64,000 bases of DNA from Cyclobacteriaceae bacterium YHN15 (lineage in GTDB: Bacteria > Bacteroidota > Bacteroidia > Cytophagales > Cyclobacteriaceae). Below are positions 1-9,272 of the stretch, one piece after another. The notes below the pieces were generated by a model. That model was not told the origin of the DNA. It saw only the letters and a list, made by a program, of their open reading frames with translations, and made no database searches. Numbering within the stretch: position 1 is the stretch's first letter; every line of letters begins with the position of its first letter. The DNA lies in contig RKQB01000001.1 in NCBI GenBank assembly GCA_003797895.1, positions 387,822 through 451,821 on the forward strand, read 5' to 3'. Made by a program: the position numbers and the translations under genes.

Positions 1-1290
1 GTCCGCACCAAGTGCATTAAGTCTTTGATCAATATACTGATATCCTCTGTCTATCTGTTCAATATTGTCGATTACGGAGGTGCCTTCCGCTGATAAGGCA
101 GCAATTAATAAAGAAACTCCCGCCCTGATATCAGGAGAAGTCATTCTGATCCCTCTCAAGGGGTACTTTCGGTCCAACCCGATTACTGTTGCCCTATGTG
201 GGTCACAGAGGATAATTTGGGCACCCATATCGATCAATTTATCAACGAAAAATAAACGGCTTTCAAACATTTTTTGATGTACCAATACAGTACCCTTTGC
301 CTGGGTGGCAGTTACCAGGACAATACTGAGTAGATCAGGTGTAAAACCTGGCCAAATTGCATCAGCTACAGTCAATATGGAGCCATCAATAAAAGATTCA
401 ATTTCAAAATGTTTTTGGGCAGGAATAAATATGTCATCTCCCCGGAATTCCATCTTGATCCCCATTCTTTTAAATGTATCCGGAATAATACCCAATCTAT
501 GGATTTGGGCATCTTTAATGGTGATTTCTGATTGGGTCATAGCTGCCAAACCTATGAAGGAGCCAATTTCAATCATATCAGGAAGCATGGTGTGATCTGT
601 TCCTTTTAATTTTTTAACCCCTTCAATGTGAAGTAGATTGGATCCTACACCTGTGATTTTTGCACCCATTCGGTTCAACATATCACAAAGCTGTTGAATA
701 TAGGGCTCACATGCTGCATTGTAAATGGATGTCTTCCCTTCCGCAAGAACAGCAGCCATTATAATATTTGCTGTTCCTGTGACAGAAGCCTCATCCAAAA
801 GCATATAAGTTCCTTTCAGATTTTTCCCATCTATATGGTAAATTTCTTTCTTTTTATCATAATGAAATTCTGCACCCAGTTTTTGGAATCCAAAGAAGTG
901 GGTGTCCATTCTTCTCCTGCCTATTTTATCTCCACCCGGCTTGGATAACCTTCCATGACCGAATCGCGCCAATAAGGGCCCAAGAATCATGACCGAACCT
1001 CTCAACGATGATGCTTTTTTCAAAAATTCATCAGTTTCCAGATATTTAAGGTCTACGTTGTCTGCTTGGAAAGTATAGGATTCGGGTCCGATTTTATGAA
1101 CTTTAACCCCCATGTCTGATAACAACTCAATGAGTTTGTTTACATCTCTGATATTAGGGATTTTATTAACAGAGACTTTTTCTGAAGTCAATAAGACTGC
1201 ACAAAGAATTTGTAAGGCTTCATTTTTGGCTCCTTGAGGAATGATCTCTCCCTTGAGCTTTAAGCCTCCCCGTACTCTGAATGATGACAT
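1..1290 (-). CDS. murA: UDP-N-acetylglucosamine 1-carboxyvinyltransferase, C-terminus cut by window edge
   Basis: Catalyses the first committed step of peptidoglycan synthesis, transfer of enolpyruvate from PEP to UDP-GlcNAc in the cytoplasm. The reading frame starts with ATG at 1290 and stays open for 430 codons to base 1, so only a few C-terminal residues can be missing. Family landmarks are the N-terminal FRVRGG...LKGEI...GAKNEAL stretch, a central GGDKIGRRRMDTHF loop and the C-terminal DIRAG. In the E. coli enzyme the loop carries the PEP- and fosfomycin-reactive Cys; here codon 121 (complement 928..930) encodes Asp, the state found in intrinsically fosfomycin-insensitive MurA enzymes. 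The ATG abuts the stop codon of the upstream DUF4290 gene, indicating co-transcription. Confidence 0.97.
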   Translation of the reverse strand, partial: MSSFRVRGGLKLKGEIIPQGAKNEALQILCAVLLTSEKVSVNKIPNIRDVNKLIELLSDMGVKVHKIGPESYTFQADNVDLKYLETDEFLKKASSLRGSVMILGPLLARFGHGRLSKPGGDKIGRRRMDTHFFGFQKLGAEFHYDKKKEIYHIDGKNLKGTYMLLDEASVTGTANIIMAAVLAEGKTSIYNAACEPYIQQLCDMLNRMGAKITGVGSNLLHIEGVKKLKGTDHTMLPDMIEIGSFIGLAAMTQSEITIKDAQIHRLGIIPDTFKRMGIKMEFRGDDIFIPAQKHFEIESFIDGSILTVADAIWPGFTPDLLSIVLVTATQAKGTVLVHQKMFESRLFFVDKLIDMGAQIILCDPHRATVIGLDRKYPLRGIRMTSPDIRAGVSLLIAALSAEGTSVIDNIEQIDRGYQYIDQRLNALGAD

Positions 1291-1959
1291 TTATCTACGT
1301 TTTTTGGTGTGACCGCCATTCCTTCTTCTTTCGTTGCTGCTGAACTTTCGTCGGCCGCCACCTGAAGAGGAAGACTCAGAATCAGAAGGTAATTTGAAGT
1401 CTCTTCTGGTATTGGTTTCGAATAAGCCCATCTCCTTTACTTTTTCCAGATCTATATGGAGTTTTCCTTTGGAGAGTGTTTTTATATCGTCAAGAATAAT
1501 GGCATCATCGAAATTGTCTCTGTTCCAGGTTGAATGGAAACTTCTCATCAATTGCCCTATATAGATAATGGCAGCCTCCTGTTCTTCGTCATCCTCAAGC
1601 TCAACTGCCTTCTCAATGAGTTTTTCAATATTCCGTCCATAATGCTTGAATTTTACTTCCCCTTTTGGGTAACCTACCCTTTGTGGTTTTCTAAAAAGTA
1701 AATCGGCTGCAGGCTTTGGATAAGGTCCGTCTACATCTAAAATAAAACCGGACATGATATGTATATCATCCCATATTTTTTGATCATTTTCAGCTTTCAT
1801 CTGTGGGTTGAGCTGTTTGACTAACTCCACCAAGGCAAAGGCACTTTGGGTGCGCTTTTCTCTATCTTCCATTTCGGAAATATGAATTGCCAGTCGCTGA
1901 ATATTTTTGCCGTACTCTTTAAGAGTTACTGAATGTTTGTTACTTTCTCTGTTTTCCAT
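1291..1959 (-). CDS. DUF4290 domain-containing protein
   Basis: 222-residue protein of a Bacteroidota-restricted family (DUF4290) whose biochemical role is unknown. It is predicted to be cytoplasmic: there is no signal peptide or membrane segment. Residues 1-170 are mostly helical and charged. From about residue 190 the tail turns into low-complexity Ser/Gly/Arg/Lys sequence ending in KKRR, resembling a nucleic-acid-binding tail. The stop codon (1291-1293) touches the murA start, so the two genes are probably translationally coupled. The family name is from recognition of the sequence pattern; the link to cell-wall synthesis is only inferred from position. Confidence 0.85.
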   Translation of the reverse strand: MENRESNKHSVTLKEYGKNIQRLAIHISEMEDREKRTQSAFALVELVKQLNPQMKAENDQKIWDDIHIMSGFILDVDGPYPKPAADLLFRKPQRVGYPKGEVKFKHYGRNIEKLIEKAVELEDDEEQEAAIIYIGQLMRSFHSTWNRDNFDDAIILDDIKTLSKGKLHIDLEKVKEMGLFETNTRRDFKLPSDSESSSSGGGRRKFSSNERRRNGGHTKKRR

Positions 1960-2016
1960 AAAGTGGTCCTGAATGATGGGTGGTTAAAGCTTAAAAATCT
2001 TTATTTGTACACCCGG

Positions 2017-4269
2017 CTAATCAATAATCCGAAGCTTTGCAAAGCTAAGTAATAATACCTTTTCTCCAAAATTATCAAATTGTATGGTTGCTTTCCTATT
2101 AATTCCTTCAGTTTCTATTTTGTTGACTTTGCCAAAGCCAAACTTCGGATGTTCAACCAACATAGCTTCCTGAAGATTATTGGTGTTAGATGGCTTAAAA
2201 TCAGGACTGGGCGTGTGGATTTTGGCCGTGGTTGAAGGTCGGATTGCAGGTTTTTTTAACCCAATAAATCCTGATCTTCCTTCACTGGATTCTTCCCTGA
2301 ATAAGCCAGAAAATGATGTCGCCATGCGTTTATTTACCTTAATGCAATCGGGATCAACCTCTTCCAAAAACCTGCTTGGCTCACAATTGAGCAAGCGACC
2401 AAAACGATAACGTGTCAAAGCATAAGTTAAGTATAATTTTTCCATGGCTCTTGTGGTAGCCACATAGAAAAGTCTTCTTTCTTCTTCTAAATCTTCCCTG
2501 CTCTGCATCATCATTTGGGAAGGGAAAAGATCTTCCTCCATTCCTACTACAAAAACCTGTTTGAATTCCAACCCTTTAGAAGAATGGATGGTCATCAAAG
2601 TCACTGCATCGGTAGTGTCCTTGTCCCGGTCATTATCTGTAAGTAAGGCTATTTCCTGAAGGAAAGCACCCAAACTCTTATCTTCATTTTCCGGATTGTC
2701 CACATATTCCTTAATGGCATTGAGCAATTCCTGTACGTTTTCATAACGGTTGAGCCCTTCAATGGTTTTATCTTCATAAAGTTCCCGGAGTAAGCCTGAT
2801 TGCTTGGCAATGGAATTGGCTGCCTCGAAAGCATCTTTTCTCTCCATCTCGATACCAAAACTTTTGATCATGGTGGCAAAATCATCCACTGCATTGGCAG
2901 CTCTTCCACCAAGAAAGCTATTGGCATTGATTACCACTTCCCAGAGGGGAATGTCATGTTCGTATGCTGCTACAAGGATTTTTTCTACTGTAGTATCTCC
3001 AATTCCTCTTTTAGGATAGTTGATAATACGCTTAAATGCTTCTTCATCATCTCGATTGACCACGAACCGCATGTAAGCCATCAGGTCTTTGATTTCTTTT
3101 CTTTGGTAAAACGACAGGCCACCCACGATCTTGTAGGTAATGTTCATCTTCCTCAAAGCTTCCTCCATGGCCCTGGATTGGGAGTTGGTGCGGTATAAAA
3201 CCGCAAAATCACTGTTGTTGAGCTTTTTGTTGTTTTTTTCTTCGAAAATAGTGGTGGCCACCATTCTGCCTTCTTCATTATCAGAACTGGCCTTGATCAG
3301 CTCAATCAGTTCACCATGGTGGTTTTGGGTCCATATGTCTTTTTTAAGCTGGGCTTTGTTTTTGGCAATGATGCTATTGGCTGCCTGAACAATGTTTTTT
3401 GTAGAGCGATAATTTTGTTCCAGTTTAACAATAAATAAGTCGGGATAGTCTTTCTCGAAATTCAGGATATTCTGAATATCTGCTCCACGGAAAGCATAGA
3501 TGCTTTGTGCATCATCCCCCACAACGCAGATGTTCTGGTGTACAGCGGCCAATTTTTTGGTGATGAGGTATTGGGAGATATTGGTGTCCTGAAACTCATC
3601 CACCATCACATATTTGAAACGCTGCTGGTATTTGTTGAGTACATCAAGATGATCCCTGAAGAGAACATTGGTGTTGAACAAAAGGTCATCAAAGTCCATT
3701 GCCCCGGATTTAAAAAGGCGCCTCTGGTAATTTCGGTAGATTTCTCCCATCCGTGGCTTCATGGCCGCTTCATCATCTGCCTTGATATAAGGATCGTTGA
3801 TATAATTCTCCCAGGAGATCAACCTGTTTTTGGCTCCGGAAATCCTGGATAATACCGTGCTGGGTTTATATACTTTATCGTCCAGCTTCATTTCCTTGAC
3901 AATTGTCCTGATCAGGGATTTACTGTCATCTGTATCATAAATCGAAAAATTGGAAGGATATCCGATTTTTTCTGCTTCCACCCTTAAAATTTTGGCAAAA
4001 ATAGAGTGAAATGTACCCATCCAGGTATTCCTTGCCTCAAGCCCTATCAGTTTCTCTATACGGCTTTTCATTTCAGCTGCCGCCTTGTTGGTAAAGGTCA
4101 GGGAAAGTATATTGAAAGGATCCACACCCTTGGCATGTATCAGATGGGCTATCCTGTAAGTCAAAACTCTTGTTTTGCCCGAGCCTGCACCTGCGATGAT
4201 CATCACTGGGCCTTCAGTATGTTCTACAGCTTCTCTTTGAGGGGGATTGAGTCCTTTTAAATAATCCAT
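2017..4269 (-). CDS. UvrD/PcrA/Rep family superfamily 1A DNA helicase
   Basis: ATP-dependent 3'-5' DNA helicase, expected to act in nucleotide excision and mismatch repair and in clearing replication blocks. All SF1A motifs are present in order: Walker A AGAGSGKT at residues 26-33, Ia LTFTNKAA, Walker B VDEFQDTN, motif III GDDAQSIYAFRGA, motif IV QNYRSTKNI, motif V TIHSSKGLEF and motif VI RRLFYVATTRA. The C-terminal 60 residues (HPKFGFGKVNKIE and following) match the small beta-barrel (Tudor-like) tail of PcrA/UvrD that contacts RNA polymerase. At 750 aa it has the normal family length. The start ATG at 4269 gives MDYLKGLNPPQREAV, the expected N-terminus. It stands about 57 bp upstream of the DUF4290 gene on the same strand. 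Choosing among the pcrA, uvrD and rep names needs phylogeny. Confidence 0.95.
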   Translation of the reverse strand: MDYLKGLNPPQREAVEHTEGPVMIIAGAGSGKTRVLTYRIAHLIHAKGVDPFNILSLTFTNKAAAEMKSRIEKLIGLEARNTWMGTFHSIFAKILRVEAEKIGYPSNFSIYDTDDSKSLIRTIVKEMKLDDKVYKPSTVLSRISGAKNRLISWENYINDPYIKADDEAAMKPRMGEIYRNYQRRLFKSGAMDFDDLLFNTNVLFRDHLDVLNKYQQRFKYVMVDEFQDTNISQYLITKKLAAVHQNICVVGDDAQSIYAFRGADIQNILNFEKDYPDLFIVKLEQNYRSTKNIVQAANSIIAKNKAQLKKDIWTQNHHGELIELIKASSDNEEGRMVATTIFEEKNNKKLNNSDFAVLYRTNSQSRAMEEALRKMNITYKIVGGLSFYQRKEIKDLMAYMRFVVNRDDEEAFKRIINYPKRGIGDTTVEKILVAAYEHDIPLWEVVINANSFLGGRAANAVDDFATMIKSFGIEMERKDAFEAANSIAKQSGLLRELYEDKTIEGLNRYENVQELLNAIKEYVDNPENEDKSLGAFLQEIALLTDNDRDKDTTDAVTLMTIHSSKGLEFKQVFVVGMEEDLFPSQMMMQSREDLEEERRLFYVATTRAMEKLYLTYALTRYRFGRLLNCEPSRFLEEVDPDCIKVNKRMATSFSGLFREESSEGRSGFIGLKKPAIRPSTTAKIHTPSPDFKPSNTNNLQEAMLVEHPKFGFGKVNKIETEGINRKATIQFDNFGEKVLLLSFAKLRIID

Positions 4270-4384
4270 TACTATTCCAAAATTCCAACAATTCCCAAAG
4301 TTAGGGATTTTGTTGTAAGCTTTGAGGTTAATTATTTATCAGTAAGAAAAGAAAATAAGGTAATCAAAAAAATATGGTTTCCAT

Positions 4385-5656
4385 TTATTTCATCTTATAA
4401 TCAAAAGGCATCAGGTCTCCGATTTTTTCCCAAGCCATGTAGCCCTCAAGATAGAGGTCGAAAGGGTGGTAATAGCTGCCGTTTTCAAAAATCTGTACAG
4501 CTTTACTGAGCATATGAATTCTTGTTGTTTGTGGGAGACTTTCTTCTGTCCCTCCGGAAGCGACCATTCCCATTCCTATGGTATTAATTTTACTTTTGAC
4601 ATTCCTGGATTTCAGGGTCTTGTAATTGGGTTCTTCCACTTCATTTTTGAAAACTACATAAAACGGTTTATTATAGGTGAGAAACACCTTTCCGTCCGAG
4701 ATCTTTTGGATGATTTCCATTCCATCCAATGGTTTTTCAGAGATAGCATCAATGAATTTTGGGAGTTCTGCTTTGGCAATTTCACGTTTTAATGAATCTC
4801 TGACCAGAAATGTTTTGGTCTCTTCAAGGATAGTCATAGCTTTTTGGATTTGATCATCGTCAGGTCTTTCGTGGTTTGGAATCTGGTCTACTGAAAACAG
4901 TTCAAACCCTTCTTCTTCGGCAGTACCGGCATACAAGCTGCGCATGAGGTGGGTATTGCTTCCATGAAATGCCCTCTCCCTGTTTTTTCCCATTCTTGCA
5001 AGCCTTCTTGGAGCTAAATCCTCTGAAACAAAATAGGGGTAGCCAGCAAAAGCCACCTTCCCGTTTTCTTCATTATATTCAAATCCGGTGAGTACATACT
5101 TTAAATTATACCCAAGATTTGGGTTTTGTATCTCCAGTATTTCCCTTGCATTGGCTTTTAAAATCCCTTTTTCGCTTTCACTGTCAAGAATTAGCACCTC
5201 CGGATTTAATATTTTGCATTTTTGGGAATTGATGCTATTTCCCAAAAAGTTTTCAATGAAAGTATCCAGGTTTCTATACCATATTCTATCCCTTTTCTCT
5301 GACACTTGGGTTTCATCTAGGTCAATGGGTTCTGATAAAATCCTGAATTTATAAAATTCCCTCAAAGCATCGGTCGTAAAAGCAAAACTGAATGGTTGAT
5401 ATCCCATATAACTAATCACTAAATCATAGTTTCCAGGAGGTATACTGATCTCAAATTCTCCGTTTTGGTCCGTGATGTCACCAAAAGTGGAGTTATTGAT
5501 AAATACAGTTGCAAATTCAAGAGCTTTTCCCGTTTCAGCATCCACTATCTTCCCCTTAATCCTAAACTGCCCAAATCCTTCTGTATAGTTAAAGAGCAAG
5601 CAGAAAATTAAAAGAAAAACCCTTATGTTGGTTTTGAGGAAAGTGGCTATAATCAT
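4385..5656 (-). CDS. Carboxypeptidase-like regulatory domain protein, exported
   Basis: 423-residue protein with an N-terminal hydrophobic signal segment (about residues 11-30, ending GFGQ). It is followed at residues 32-105 by a carboxypeptidase-D regulatory-like beta-sandwich: KGKIVDAETGKALEFATVF, then DQNGEFEI and GNYDLVISYMGYQ. The remaining 300 residues are not recognised. In Bacteroidota this domain is common at the N-terminus of TonB-dependent transporters and surface proteins; this protein is too short to contain a barrel. It starts one base after the stop of the MG2/TonB-plug gene upstream (5658..8171), so the pair is surely one transcript and the products probably act together at the envelope. 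The substrate is unknown. Confidence 0.8.
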   Translation of the reverse strand: MIIATFLKTNIRVFLLIFCLLFNYTEGFGQFRIKGKIVDAETGKALEFATVFINNSTFGDITDQNGEFEISIPPGNYDLVISYMGYQPFSFAFTTDALREFYKFRILSEPIDLDETQVSEKRDRIWYRNLDTFIENFLGNSINSQKCKILNPEVLILDSESEKGILKANAREILEIQNPNLGYNLKYVLTGFEYNEENGKVAFAGYPYFVSEDLAPRRLARMGKNRERAFHGSNTHLMRSLYAGTAEEEGFELFSVDQIPNHERPDDDQIQKAMTILEETKTFLVRDSLKREIAKAELPKFIDAISEKPLDGMEIIQKISDGKVFLTYNKPFYVVFKNEVEEPNYKTLKSRNVKSKINTIGMGMVASGGTEESLPQTTRIHMLSKAVQIFENGSYYHPFDLYLEGYMAWEKIGDLMPFDYKMK

Positions 5657-5657
5657 A

Positions 5658-8171
5658 CTATTGGACTTTGAAATTATAAACTACCCTGATCGGTTCCCCC
5701 AATGCCGAAAGACCCTGTAAATCTACTAGTACCTCAGGGTTTCCATCTGTTAGCAGGAATTCCACCCAGGCCTTACCGTCTTCACCGGTAGTAAGTCTTG
5801 GCTGCCAGAAAATTGTCGAGCGGTAGTCGATTGCAATAGGTGCACCGGGATCTGCTTTTTGAGGTGGAGTATAAAATTCCCTTTGAGGCGCATAACCTTT
5901 TGTCAAGAGAGCAGCGTTCCCCAAACCTAATCGGGGATCCGAGACAAAATTGATTCCACTAGGGTTCCCCCTTTTGGTCAGGATATTGATTACTCCCCCT
6001 TTACCCTGTTCACCAAACATAGCCGTGCGGGACAGACTGATCAAAACGTCCACTCTTTCAATGTCTATTACCAATAAGTTTGCTGCGGTATAAGGGTTCA
6101 CGGGTACACCGTCAACAAAAAAAGATGCACCGCCGATTACAGGACTTCCGCTATCAGGTCCGGATATGACTCCATTTCTCATTAATACTGTAGGAAGATT
6201 GGCGTAATTAAAAACATCCCCTTTCACTTCGACACCCGGAAACCTACCTTGGATAAGCTGGTAAATATTCTGCTTATAATACATTTCCGGTGTTACAATA
6301 AGTTGACTCTCAGGTGTGTCTCCATATTGGATAGTTCTTGGATCGACGAGACGGTCACTTCGGGATCCCTTAACAGTCACCTCTGCAAGTTCGACTTCCT
6401 GACTGAGAACGAATTGCTGCATTATGTCCCGTGCCTTTCCTACTTCTACCAAGTAGTCTTCATGGTCTCTAAACTTTTCTGGTATAGGAATGTCAGTAAC
6501 AAGCCTATCAGATATCTCAGGTCTTTCCAATGTATGGAACTTCACCTCATTAAATTTAATCTGTCTGGTCTCACCTGACTTTTTCTCCTGTTCGGTAAAG
6601 GCTTGAAGAAAGATACCAACAGAGTCCTGGAAGTTCAGATTTTCAAAATTGAATTTGCCGAATTCGTCAGTGCTTCCTTCCAAAACTTGGGGCATATCAT
6701 ATAGGGAACTAACCACCATGGTTAGTAGTTGGAGTTCTTCATTATTCCTTTTTCCAAGTGCGGATACTGTTCCAGAAATGGACAATCCTTTCTCAAATGG
6801 ATATCCTGGTTCTTTGTGAGATGCCGAAAGTATATCCCAGGTAAACCTTCTCCATCCCTGCGTCAAAACCAGGTTATCCAAGTGTTTTTCTGCGTTTTCG
6901 TTTTCTGGGTCAAAATAATAAAAAGGTTGCTCGATCTGTCCTTTGAGTTCGGAGTTGAGCTGGAAATGTGAAACGATGTTTGTACTATGAGGTTGATGGT
7001 TGACCTGAAAAGCATCAGTGACAGACAAGGAGAAATCTCCTTCTACCGGAACACCAAACTCATCCAAAACCTCAATCTCCATTTTCACCATATCCTTGGG
7101 CTTGTAAACTTCTTGGTCCGTTGTAAACCGTGCATTTCCTTGAGCAAAGGGATGAAAATATACCAAACGCTCAGCCAAAGGACCCTTGTCTAGGTCAAAA
7201 AGTGTGAACTGTGTGATGCCTGGATAAAACTTATCTTTTGCCAAAGTGATGATTGTTGGCTTATCCTCCAGATTTAAAACATTTTGATAGACTGTCTTGC
7301 CTTTGGATATACCAACTAGATAAATATTTTCAGGTGGTGCATCTAAGTTGTGATGAATTTGTAAAGAAACTTCCTCCTCTGAGGATATTGGGTCAATTTT
7401 CAAAAGGATTCCATCCTCCATTATTTCAGGAAAGTCTTTACTTTCCCACGCTGTTTCAGAAGATTTGACCAATGTAGTATACTGCTCATCAGGTGTAGGT
7501 TTAAAAGAAAAACTACCCATGCCAAGGTGTGAGGACTCAAATCTCAAAATGGTGTCTTTTTTACTGTTAAGCAGATACCCGATTACCTCGGTTCCAAGAC
7601 CGTCTTCTCCAGTGGCCTTGAAGCCAATTTTACTAGTGAGTCCATACACCAAAGATCCTCCTTCCGGATAGAATCCAAGAGTAAATGACTGATCAGGCTG
7701 CTTAACAGGAAACATTACTTCATTTAGCTCACCGATCCAAATGTCCTTGTGGAAAAAGGCCTCCTTCCCAAAATTTCGCATCCATTGAGTTTGAGCACGT
7801 AGGGTATAAATTCCTGGCTTGATATCCGCGGGCAATACGATATCTGCCTGACCAAGACCTTGATCCAATTTGACGATTATCTGTTCCACGGATTTCTTGT
7901 TGGTAACATCGATTAGGTCAACATATAGCGGCACGCTAGGTGTTGCTTTAGGCAGCTCCGAACCTCGCTCAAGGAGCCCATAGGCTTTGATCCAAATCGT
8001 GTCGTTAAGTGTGTAGTGAGGTTTGTCCGTGTGGAGATAAATCTTTTCCCAAGGAAAGGTTTCGTGATATTGTTCTACTTGGCGGGAAATCTTTTCAGAG
8101 CTATTTTGCCCATTGGCAGGAGACAGCAAAAGTCCGGTACAAAAAAAATAAACCAGTAAGATTTTATTCAT
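5658..8171 (-). CDS. MG2-domain protein with C-terminal TonB-receptor plug, no barrel
   Basis: 837-residue exported protein (signal peptide about residues 1-22, ending NGQ). Residues 45-140 match an alpha-2-macroglobulin MG2 domain (YLHTDKPHYTLNDTIWIKAYG), followed by several beta-sandwich segments. Residues about 620-770 form a TonB-dependent receptor plug (NIYQLIQGRFPGV, FFVDGVPVNPY, ERVDVLISL, GGVINILTKRG). The protein ends about 65 residues after the plug, so the 22-strand barrel of a true transporter is absent. This architecture recurs in Bacteroidota and has no firm function; surface capture or protection are guesses. It is the first gene of a two-gene unit with the carboxypeptidase-regulatory-domain gene. 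The start ATG at 8171 gives a clean signal peptide. Confidence 0.85.
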   Translation of the reverse strand: MNKILLVYFFCTGLLLSPANGQNSSEKISRQVEQYHETFPWEKIYLHTDKPHYTLNDTIWIKAYGLLERGSELPKATPSVPLYVDLIDVTNKKSVEQIIVKLDQGLGQADIVLPADIKPGIYTLRAQTQWMRNFGKEAFFHKDIWIGELNEVMFPVKQPDQSFTLGFYPEGGSLVYGLTSKIGFKATGEDGLGTEVIGYLLNSKKDTILRFESSHLGMGSFSFKPTPDEQYTTLVKSSETAWESKDFPEIMEDGILLKIDPISSEEEVSLQIHHNLDAPPENIYLVGISKGKTVYQNVLNLEDKPTIITLAKDKFYPGITQFTLFDLDKGPLAERLVYFHPFAQGNARFTTDQEVYKPKDMVKMEIEVLDEFGVPVEGDFSLSVTDAFQVNHQPHSTNIVSHFQLNSELKGQIEQPFYYFDPENENAEKHLDNLVLTQGWRRFTWDILSASHKEPGYPFEKGLSISGTVSALGKRNNEELQLLTMVVSSLYDMPQVLEGSTDEFGKFNFENLNFQDSVGIFLQAFTEQEKKSGETRQIKFNEVKFHTLERPEISDRLVTDIPIPEKFRDHEDYLVEVGKARDIMQQFVLSQEVELAEVTVKGSRSDRLVDPRTIQYGDTPESQLIVTPEMYYKQNIYQLIQGRFPGVEVKGDVFNYANLPTVLMRNGVISGPDSGSPVIGGASFFVDGVPVNPYTAANLLVIDIERVDVLISLSRTAMFGEQGKGGVINILTKRGNPSGINFVSDPRLGLGNAALLTKGYAPQREFYTPPQKADPGAPIAIDYRSTIFWQPRLTTGEDGKAWVEFLLTDGNPEVLVDLQGLSALGEPIRVVYNFKVQ

Positions 8172-8308
8172 AAAGTCCGTGTTTAATCAGTTTTCAATAA
8201 AAATTACTTAGTAATAAAAATAAAATTTTGGGTGAAAGCAAGCCCAGGGGAGGATTAAAGTATTGTAATAATCAGAACAATTTGGTTGGCTCTCAATAAA
8301 ATCTACAA

Positions 8309-9151
8309 TTATCTTCTATTCTTCCATCTATTGTGGCTCCATAAGTAAAGGTCAGGATGTTGCCTGATGTTTTCCTCCAATAGCCTGATAAATTCATCTG
8401 TTATACTATGCTCTGCTGAATCTTTATAGGGAGGTATACCGATTATTTCATACCTGAAAAGGTAATGTCCCCTTTTGGGTTTGCTGATATGGGAATAAAA
8501 AACCGGATGATTGAATTTTTTTGTCAACTTTTCAGCACCTTCAAAAAAAGCTGTTTCACGGTTCATGAAATTAGCCCAATATCGAAGTTCTCTGTTATTG
8601 GGACGCTGATCTGCTGCAAGGACAATACATCTTGGTTGGTTACGCTTTCGGAGATAATCCCTTTGAAATGAATTTTTCTCCACCATATTTCCTCCAAACC
8701 TTGTACGTATTTGAAACATTAGTTTTTCGAAGAAGGGGCTTTTAACTTTTGTATACACCACATCCAATTTATTGGAGACATTGGCAAATACATGTTGAAG
8801 ATGCAGTTCCCAATTGAAAAAATGCCCTGTCAATCCAATGATCACTTCCCCGTTTTGGATGGCTTCAGGAATAATCTGATAATTTTGGATTTTTATTCTT
8901 CGCTTAAGTTCCTCCTTACTGATACTATACATCTTGATGGTTTCGGCAAAAGAGTCCGTAAGGTTTCTGAAGAATTTTTTGGCAATTTTCCTTCTTTCTT
9001 TTTCAGACTTTTCAGGAAAGGCAAATTTCAGATTTTCAAAGATGACTTTTTTCCGGTATTTTAATATATAGTATCCAAATAGATAGATTATATCAGAAAA
9101 AATATATAAAACCCATAAGGGTAGAAAAGATATCAATTTAAAAAGAAACAT
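8309..9151 (-). CDS. Lysophospholipid / lipid A-type acyltransferase (LpxL/HtrB family)
   Basis: 280-residue membrane-associated acyltransferase that transfers acyl chains to lipid A or lysophospholipid on the inner face of the cytoplasmic membrane. There is one N-terminal transmembrane segment (about residues 5-30). The HX4E catalytic motif is visible as GHFFNWE near residue 110, followed by the QRPNN region and a conserved C-terminal YLWSHNRWK (WxHRR-like). The length fits LpxL/LpxM homologues. It diverges from the ECF sigma gene at 9273; the 121 bp between them must hold both promoters. Whether it makes late lipid A acylations or another lipid is not decidable here. Confidence 0.88.
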   Translation of the reverse strand: MFLFKLISFLPLWVLYIFSDIIYLFGYYILKYRKKVIFENLKFAFPEKSEKERRKIAKKFFRNLTDSFAETIKMYSISKEELKRRIKIQNYQIIPEAIQNGEVIIGLTGHFFNWELHLQHVFANVSNKLDVVYTKVKSPFFEKLMFQIRTRFGGNMVEKNSFQRDYLRKRNQPRCIVLAADQRPNNRELRYWANFMNRETAFFEGAEKLTKKFNHPVFYSHISKPKRGHYLFRYEIIGIPPYKDSAEHSITDEFIRLLEENIRQHPDLYLWSHNRWKNRR

Positions 9152-9272
9152 GCCAATAGGTTTGATTGCCGAAATTTGTGATTTTCAATTCAAGGTTCAA
9201 AATAAGGTAAAAGCCCTGACTTTCTTCAAAAAAATTAGTGATAAATTAACCCATTCATTACTTTTGATTCTT

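Noticed and set aside
9150..9272. 41-residue N-terminal extension of the ECF sigma factor
   Set aside because: It would overlap the divergent acyltransferase gene and adds sequence unlike sigma factors; the ATG at 9273 fits.
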